40,726 bases of DNA from Cecembia sp. (GTDB taxonomy: Bacteria; Bacteroidota; Bacteroidia; Cytophagales; Cyclobacteriaceae). Position numbers and translations under genes: made by a program. The stretch lies in contig NZ_SLAP01000090.1 of NCBI RefSeq assembly GCF_007126775.1, positions 1 through 40,726 of the forward strand. Direction: 5' to 3'. This document shows positions 36,024 to 40,726 of the stretch, piece by piece. Position 1 is the first letter of the stretch; every line of letters starts with the position of its first letter. The notes below the pieces were generated by a model. It was not told where the DNA came from. It was given only the letters and a program-made list of their open reading frames with translations, and did not search any database.

Positions 36024-36434
36024 ATGAATAAATATGTAAAAATCAGTCTATTTGTCTTGGTCCTGATCCTTGCTGCTGTTGTTTATTGGCGGTACTTTTT
36101 TGTTTTTAGCGAAGGTATCAAAGGAGGTAATTTAAACTATTTCGAAAAGAAAGGCTATGTTTTTAAAACCTGGGAAGGAAGAATTGTCCAGGAAGGCTTC
36201 CAAAGTCCCTCAGCAGGAGCACTGCAAAGCAATGAATTTCGGTTCAGTGCCCAGGGAGAAGAAGTCGCCAAGCAATTGGAAAGAGCAGGTGGAAAATTTG
36301 TGGAATTAAGGTATAAGGAATACCTCAACCCCCTCCCTTGGCGAGGTGCTTCCAGTTATATTGTCATAGAAGTCATAGAAATCGGAGAAAGAGATTCTGA
36401 TGACAACAGAGAATTACCTGTAAATAGGGATTAG
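36024..36434 (+). CDS. Membrane-anchored conserved protein of unknown function
   Basis: The 136-residue protein has one N-terminal membrane helix (about 6-24) and a small conserved domain with GGNLNYFEKKGYVFKTWEG, FQSPSAGALQSNEF and KYLNPLPWRG-like sequence (EYLNPLPWRGASSY). Similar Bacteroidetes proteins are sometimes misnamed 6-phosphogluconate dehydrogenase. Nothing here supports that, since there is no Rossmann motif. The tail is polar. It sits between alkB and the Dabb gene. Confidence 0.8.
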   Translation: MNKYVKISLFVLVLILAAVVYWRYFFVFSEGIKGGNLNYFEKKGYVFKTWEGRIVQEGFQSPSAGALQSNEFRFSAQGEEVAKQLERAGGKFVELRYKEYLNPLPWRGASSYIVIEVIEIGERDSDDNRELPVNRD

Positions 36435-36468
36435 ACCTTAGATTGCTTTTGAAAATTGACCAATAAAC

Positions 36469-36523
36469 TTAGTGTTTTTGGATAAATGGTTTGAATTTTA
36501 CCTCCAATACCCAAAAACACTAA
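36469..36523. terminator. 13-bp inverted repeat between convergent genes
   Basis: TTAGTGTTTTTGG (36469-36481) and CCAAAAACACTAA (36511-36523) are perfect arms with a 29-base loop. A T-run follows at 36527-36532. It probably ends transcription of the plus-strand anchored-protein gene and perhaps also of the minus-strand Dabb gene. Confidence 0.6.
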
Positions 36524-36530
36524 TAATTTT

Positions 36531-36956
36531 TTAATCTTTTTTAGCCCAATAATCCACGACCAAGACCTTATCCAAATGAGGTCCCAATACCTCTACAAAA
36601 GCCTTATGTTCCGGGTGAGGAAGATAAATATCACGATCTTCTTCAGATTTAAAACTGACAAAAAAGCAATGGGTAAACCCTTGATCCAATCCCTCAGGAC
36701 TGTTATTGGTACCCCATTCTACATCTTCAATCTCCGAGATTTTTGATTTTAAAGCCATAAAAGCATCCTTTACTTTCTCAACATCCTCTTCAGAAGATTC
36801 ATCCTTGAATTTAAAGAGCACAACATGTCTTAATAAAGGGTCCATATTGCTGATTTTCTTTTCTACAGTTTTTTCTATCACTACTTCCTTTTGGGGAGAT
36901 TGGCATGCCAATGCAGCAAAGATTACCAAAAACGTGGCAAACATCATTTTTTTCAT
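36531..36956 (-). CDS. Dabb-domain (stress-responsive A/B barrel) lipoprotein
   Basis: The 141-residue protein has a lipobox (AALAC, Cys18), a short linker and a Dabb domain (about 40-137). LLRHVVLFKFKD, GLDQGFTHCFFVSFKSEEDRD and YLPHPEHKAFVEVL are characteristic. Dabb proteins form dimeric ferredoxin-like barrels of uncertain function, and exported versions are frequent in Bacteroidetes. It is divergent from the penicillin acylase gene. Confidence 0.9.
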   Translation of the reverse strand: MKKMMFATFLVIFAALACQSPQKEVVIEKTVEKKISNMDPLLRHVVLFKFKDESSEEDVEKVKDAFMALKSKISEIEDVEWGTNNSPEGLDQGFTHCFFVSFKSEEDRDIYLPHPEHKAFVEVLGPHLDKVLVVDYWAKKD

Positions 36957-36996
36957 AGGTTACAAGGTTTAATTTATTCAAAATTGCAAAATAAAA

Positions 36997-37004
36997 TAGA
37001 TTTG
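36997..37004 (+). promoter_or_regulatory. Possible -7 element of the penicillin acylase gene
   Basis: TAGATTTG matches TAnnTTTG 81 bases before the chosen ATG. No -33 TTTG is seen at the right distance. Confidence 0.3.
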
Positions 37005-37085
37005 AATTTACCGTTTATCCAATATTGAATAGGAAAATACAGATTTTTACAAAACTTATTGGATTATACAGTAAACACATACCTC

Positions 37086-39500
37086 ATGAAAATTAAGAAC
37101 GCAGTCCTGTTTCTTGTTTCTATCAGCTTAACAGGCCTTTGCTTAGCGCAAGAGCAAACATTGACAATCAGTGGCTTGATGGAGAAAGTTGAAGTCACCA
37201 GAGATCAAAATGGTATCAACCATATTTTTGCCCAAAATGAGCAGGATCTTTTCTTCAGCCAAGGCTATCTTGCAGCTAAAGACCGCTTGTTCCAGTTTGA
37301 AATTTGGAGAAGAAGGGCAGCAGGAACCCTGGCTGAAATTTTAGGTGATAGGGAACTTGAAAGAGATAAAGGGGTTCGGCTGTTCCAATTTCGTGGAAAT
37401 AAGGAACAGGAACTACAGCATTATCACCCCAGGGGTGTTGAAATCGTAGATTCTTTTGTGGCAGGGGTCAATGCCTATATCCAGGAAGTAAGGATGCAAC
37501 CCGAAAACCTACCTATTGAATTCAAAATGCTGGATATTTTACCTGGATTTTGGACATGGGAAACAGTCATATCCAGGCATCAGGGTCTCCTCCAAAATGT
37601 GCAGGATGAACTCCTGTACAGCAGGGTAGTCAGTCAAATTGGAGCTGAAAAAGCCAAATCTTTTTTATATTTCCATCCTAATGAACCTCATCTTGAAATT
37701 CCAGCAGCTATACCCCAAGAGCTGCTTTTCAAAGATATTTTGGCCCCTTACAATGCTTTCAGAGCAGGTTTTGCATTCCAGCCAGAAGATGTGCTGCCAG
37801 AATACCGTAACCAAAATTTAAGCTTTCTAAGCGAATATCAGGAATATCTGCAAGAACAGGAAGAAGCCTTGAAAATGGAAAAATTCAATATTGGGAGTAA
37901 CAACTGGGTAATTTCAGGTGAATTTACCGAAAGTGGTTATCCAATCATGGCCAATGACCCACACCGGCTCCATGCCATTCCTTCCCTGCGCTATTGGGTA
38001 GGTTTACATGCCCCTGGATGGAATGTAGTAGGTGCGGGAGAACCTGTGATTCCGGGTATTTCTATCGGGCATAACGAATACGGTGCCTGGGGTTTGACCA
38101 TTTTTGAGACAGATAATGAAGACTTAAGGGTATATGACATCCATCCGCAAAAACCTACACAATATTTTTACAAGGGAAATTGGCAGGATATGCGTATTAT
38201 TCAGGATACCATCAAAGTGAAAGGACGTGCCGATGAAATTGTGAAGCATTATTACACCGTCCATGGCCCAGTGACCTTCATTGACCAAGAACTGAACAAA
38301 GCGGTTGCTGTAGAATGTGCTTGGATGGAACCTGGAGGAGCACCTTATTTAGCGAGTTTGCGGATGGACCAGTCTAAGACCTGGGAGGAATTTCGAGAGG
38401 CATGCAGCTTCAACCATATTCCTGCTGAAAATATGGTTTGGGCTGATAAAGAAGGAAATATAGGATGGCAGTCCACAGGTATCAACCCCATCAGAACCAG
38501 CCATTCCGGCTTGGTAGCCTCTTTGGGTGATGGCAGTATGGATTGGGAAGGCTACCAAGCCATCAAAGAACGCCCAAACATCACCAATCCAGCAGCTGGC
38601 TTTTTTGTTACAGCCAATGAAAATGTCACTCCAGAAGACTATTCATTACAGCATACCATAGGCTATGAATGGGCAGATGCTTTTAGAGGTGACCGTATAA
38701 GGGAAGTTTTATCCGAAGGGCGGAAATTCACCATGGAAGAGATGGGAGCCCTTCAAAATGACTACCTCTCCCTTCCTGCGAGAAAACTGGTGCCCTACTT
38801 GTTGAATCTGAATTTTGAGGAAGATAAATACAAGAACGCGATCAAATTCCTGGAAGGATGGGATTATAGACTGGAAAGCCAGTCTATTCCTGCCGGGATT
38901 TATGTTATGTGGGAGAGAAAACTAAGGGAGAATGGAAAAAATATGGCGGTTCCTGATGTGGCACTGCCCTATGTAGGAGCCATCCAAATGACAAGAATCC
39001 TGGAATGGGTGGAAAAACCTGAAAAATTATTCACAGAAGCCCCGGAAAGTGCCAGGAATCAATGGATACTGGCTTGCTTTAAAGAAGCAGTTGATGAATT
39101 GGAAAAGAAGTTGGGGCTTAACCCAAATAACTGGCAATATGGACAGGAGGATTACAAGCATGCCTCTATTCGGCATCCACTGAGTTTGGCCCTGTCTGAG
39201 GAATGGAGGGAAAAACTGGATGCAGGACCCCTTCCAAGAGGAGGCTATAGTTTTACCCCTGCTGCCAATGCTTATGGGGACAACAACACTTCTGGAGCTT
39301 CTTTCAGGATTGTAGTAGACACAGGCGACTGGGAAAGGACCATGGGTATCAATACCCCGGGCCAGTCCGGTGATCCGGAAAGTCCGTTTTACAAGCATCT
39401 TTTTGAGTTATGGGCCAATGATAGGTTTTTCACTGTGCCATTTGGTAAAGATAAAGTAGAAAAAATGGGGGTTGGAAGATTGATTTTAGTACCCAAGTGA
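37086..39500 (+). CDS. Penicillin acylase family Ntn-hydrolase (S45)
   Basis: The precursor is 804 residues from the ATG at 37086; the frame is open from a TTG at 37059. The signal peptide ends around LCLAQ. Ntn-hydrolases of this type cut themselves so that an internal Ser becomes the N-terminal nucleophile. Here it is Ser271 in NIGSNNWVISG, preceded by a spacer rich in Glu (EYLQEQEEALKMEK). NDPHR, VIPGISIGHNEYGAWG and DGSMDWEG are family blocks. Members hydrolyse amides such as beta-lactam side chains or acyl-homoserine lactones. Which substrate is used here cannot be told. Confidence 0.93.
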   Translation: MKIKNAVLFLVSISLTGLCLAQEQTLTISGLMEKVEVTRDQNGINHIFAQNEQDLFFSQGYLAAKDRLFQFEIWRRRAAGTLAEILGDRELERDKGVRLFQFRGNKEQELQHYHPRGVEIVDSFVAGVNAYIQEVRMQPENLPIEFKMLDILPGFWTWETVISRHQGLLQNVQDELLYSRVVSQIGAEKAKSFLYFHPNEPHLEIPAAIPQELLFKDILAPYNAFRAGFAFQPEDVLPEYRNQNLSFLSEYQEYLQEQEEALKMEKFNIGSNNWVISGEFTESGYPIMANDPHRLHAIPSLRYWVGLHAPGWNVVGAGEPVIPGISIGHNEYGAWGLTIFETDNEDLRVYDIHPQKPTQYFYKGNWQDMRIIQDTIKVKGRADEIVKHYYTVHGPVTFIDQELNKAVAVECAWMEPGGAPYLASLRMDQSKTWEEFREACSFNHIPAENMVWADKEGNIGWQSTGINPIRTSHSGLVASLGDGSMDWEGYQAIKERPNITNPAAGFFVTANENVTPEDYSLQHTIGYEWADAFRGDRIREVLSEGRKFTMEEMGALQNDYLSLPARKLVPYLLNLNFEEDKYKNAIKFLEGWDYRLESQSIPAGIYVMWERKLRENGKNMAVPDVALPYVGAIQMTRILEWVEKPEKLFTEAPESARNQWILACFKEAVDELEKKLGLNPNNWQYGQEDYKHASIRHPLSLALSEEWREKLDAGPLPRGGYSFTPAANAYGDNNTSGASFRIVVDTGDWERTMGINTPGQSGDPESPFYKHLFELWANDRFFTVPFGKDKVEKMGVGRLILVPK

Positions 39501-39926
39501 TTTTGATGAGCAATACGTAGGAAATCAAGGATTGGCCCTTCAAGCCTCTGGGGTTTCCGCCTACCCTGCAACCTGGCCCCAAGCTACCCCGAAAGCTCGG
39601 GGGTCCAATGGACTGTTTTTTTACGCTTGGTCCTAGTCTGGGTTGTGAAAGGATGGCCCTTCTGGCCTTGCTTGAACCGTATCCGTAAATAAATAGTACA
39701 CAAATCCTATTCCAAGCAATGGCTCAGGGCACAAGGGAATTAATTAAAGGGGCAAAATTCTACAATCAAAGAGATCCAGCTTTCTGATCCATAAAGTGCT
39801 GATAAGGGAAAAGAACCAGGCCTAAAGGGCTCGGACTGTATCAATCCGGGATAAAATCCCAGGAATGGATCGCATACCCCTCATTACAGGTCTGAAAGAC
39901 CCAACTGAAATTGAACGGAAGTATCC
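39501..39926. repeat. Non-coding region with a CCCCGA hairpin and short repeats
   Basis: No gene is seen between the penicillin acylase and rhodanese genes. The hairpin CCCCGA-AAGC-TCGGGG lies at 39587-39602 and resembles the one at 6964-6978. GGATTGGCCCTTC (about 39530) and GGATGGCCCTTC (about 39653) are near-direct repeats. Confidence 0.4.
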
Positions 39927-39965
39927 AAAAAAAAGCTCCACCGAACAGCATATCTGTCGATGGAG
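39927..39965 (-). terminator. Terminator of the rhodanese gene
   Basis: On the minus strand CTCCATCGACAG and CTGTTCGGTGGAG (39954-39965 and 39936-39948) form a stem of about 11 bp with one bulge. Eight T follow (39927-39934, with a C and T between). Confidence 0.85.
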
Positions 39966-39996
39966 TTTTCACCCTTTAACCCAATCAATCTTCAAT

Positions 39997-40332
39997 TTAA
40001 ACTACCTCATAAGGCCAGCTCATGATACCGCCTGCGAGGTTAAACGTACTTTCAAACCCCATATCTGCCATGACTTCACAAGCCTGCCCGCTTCTGTTGC
40101 CACTTCTGCAGTAGAGGTAATACTTTTTATCTTTAGGCAGGTTTTGGATCTGCCCCATAAATCCAGGCCCCATCATATCAATGTTTCTGGCACCTTTGAT
40201 TTTTCCGGATTGAAATTCCCCAGCTGTCCTCACATCAATGAGAACTGCATCTTTTGCTGTCATGCCGTTTTTGAAATCCTCATTGGAGAGGTCTGTATAG
40301 TTTTTTGGTTTTGTTCTAAAGAAATTAAACAT
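39997..40332 (-). CDS. Rhodanese-like domain protein
   Basis: The 111-residue single-domain protein has the rhodanese core (VLIDVRTAGEFQSGKIKGAR) and the active-site loop YCRSGNRS with catalytic Cys75, followed by LAGGIMSWP. It transfers sulfane sulfur, with an unknown acceptor. I chose the ATG at 40332 (MFNFFRTKPK). The frame is open to a TTG at 40356. It has no signal peptide, so it should be cytoplasmic. Confidence 0.93.
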   Translation of the reverse strand: MFNFFRTKPKNYTDLSNEDFKNGMTAKDAVLIDVRTAGEFQSGKIKGARNIDMMGPGFMGQIQNLPKDKKYYLYCRSGNRSGQACEVMADMGFESTFNLAGGIMSWPYEVV

Positions 40333-40353
40333 GGTTCTTATTGGTTTATATTT

Positions 40354-40361
40354 CAAAAATA
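40354..40361 (-). promoter_or_regulatory. Possible -7 element of the rhodanese gene
   Basis: On the minus strand TATTTTTG matches TAnnTTTG 22 bases before the ATG. No clear -33 TTTG was found. Confidence 0.35.
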
Positions 40362-40726
40362 AAACAGTTGAGAATTAGAAAAAGTAACCTTGATCACATA
40401 TAGTAAGAAGAAACAAAGATGCATGAAGCCAATGGTCTAGGATCGAACATTAACCATTTCCCTATGACGTTTTTTTTCGATAAAGTAGTCGGGCGCAATT
40501 CGAGTTTTTTAGAAAACTTTTCTTACAAAAAATGCTTCAAAACCATGCGTTTAAAGCCCATAGAAAAAAAACAGATTTGTTTCAAAAAATCAACCCAAAA
40601 AATATGTGATAAATAAAAATAAATATTGGAATTATATAATTTTTTCAATTCAAGAATGCCCAATTTTGGTAAATAATTGATAGTAGACAAATCGAATGTC
40701 TCTTGTATGAAAAAACCAAAAAGTAA
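40362..40726. other. AT-rich non-coding end of window
   Basis: No recognisable gene, RNA or hairpin is seen. A 65-codon open frame on the plus strand (40419-40616) has no homology that I recognise and a composition typical of random AT-rich sequence. Confidence 0.35.

Noticed and set aside
36024-36434. Annotation as 6-phosphogluconate dehydrogenase
   Set aside because: The protein has 136 residues, one membrane helix and no nucleotide-binding motif, so the name used for similar entries is not supported.
39865-40362. 165-residue plus-strand frame
   Set aside because: It lies opposite the rhodanese gene, whose motifs are clear, and its own translation has no recognisable family.
40419-40616. 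65-residue plus-strand frame at the window end
   Set aside because: AT-rich, low-complexity content, no signal, no promoter and no recognised domain.

Overview
The window reads as ordinary chromosome from a Bacteroidetes bacterium, most likely of the Cyclobacteriaceae (Algoriphagus/Cyclobacterium/Echinicola type). The clues are the many lipoproteins and secreted hydrolases, DUF3822, a PorT-like barrel, the long-form hisG-D-C-B order, the bifunctional HisB, and promoter elements of the Bacteroidetes type (TTTG, about 19 bases, TAnnTTTG). The genus is an inference. No rRNA, tRNA, CRISPR array, complete transposon or prophage was seen.

Layout. 1-1.2 kb: a tyrosine-recombinase 3' remnant and a TPR lipoprotein. 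1.3-3.0 kb: a Tat-type FAD oxidoreductase. 3.2-8.2 kb, minus strand: histidine biosynthesis, transcribed as leader peptide, hisG, a 0.5 kb repeat-like gap, hisD, hisC, hisB. hisH, hisA, hisF and hisI are absent. 8.3-10.8 kb: priA. 11.1-12.9 kb: an LD-carboxypeptidase/GDSL hydrolase pair, then a decayed DUF4377/META lipoprotein gene. 13.3-15.2 kb: DUF1573 and a RecD-like helicase. 15.2-19.2 kb: a NUDIX gene, an anchored protein, DUF3822, coaD, a second NUDIX gene and pyrE. 19.2-22.6 kb: three surface-polysaccharide genes. 22.8-40.4 kb: mostly envelope and secreted enzymes, namely aldose epimerase, OmpA lipoprotein, PhoPQ-related protein, M14 peptidase, dienelactone hydrolase, a PQQ dehydrogenase-PKD-cytochrome c fusion, a PorT-like barrel, MsrAB, AlkB, two small envelope proteins, penicillin acylase and rhodanese.

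The best hidden signal is at 8042-8228, in front of hisG. A good Bacteroidetes promoter lies seven bases before an ATG that opens a 27-codon reading frame ending His-His-Val-His-His-Ser-Ser-stop. The UGA stop codon forms the three-base loop of a perfect 7-bp hairpin. This looks like a leaderless histidine leader peptide controlling hisG. No U-tract terminator follows, so the mechanism is probably not classical attenuation.

Transcript ends are well marked by hairpins at 13283-13328, 24927-24960, 26527-26565, 30422-30460, 33215-33242 and 39927-39965. The genes carry out loosely related housekeeping (histidine, CoA and pyrimidine synthesis, replication restart, oxidative and alkylation repair) and the processing of peptides, sugars and cell-wall material at the cell surface.
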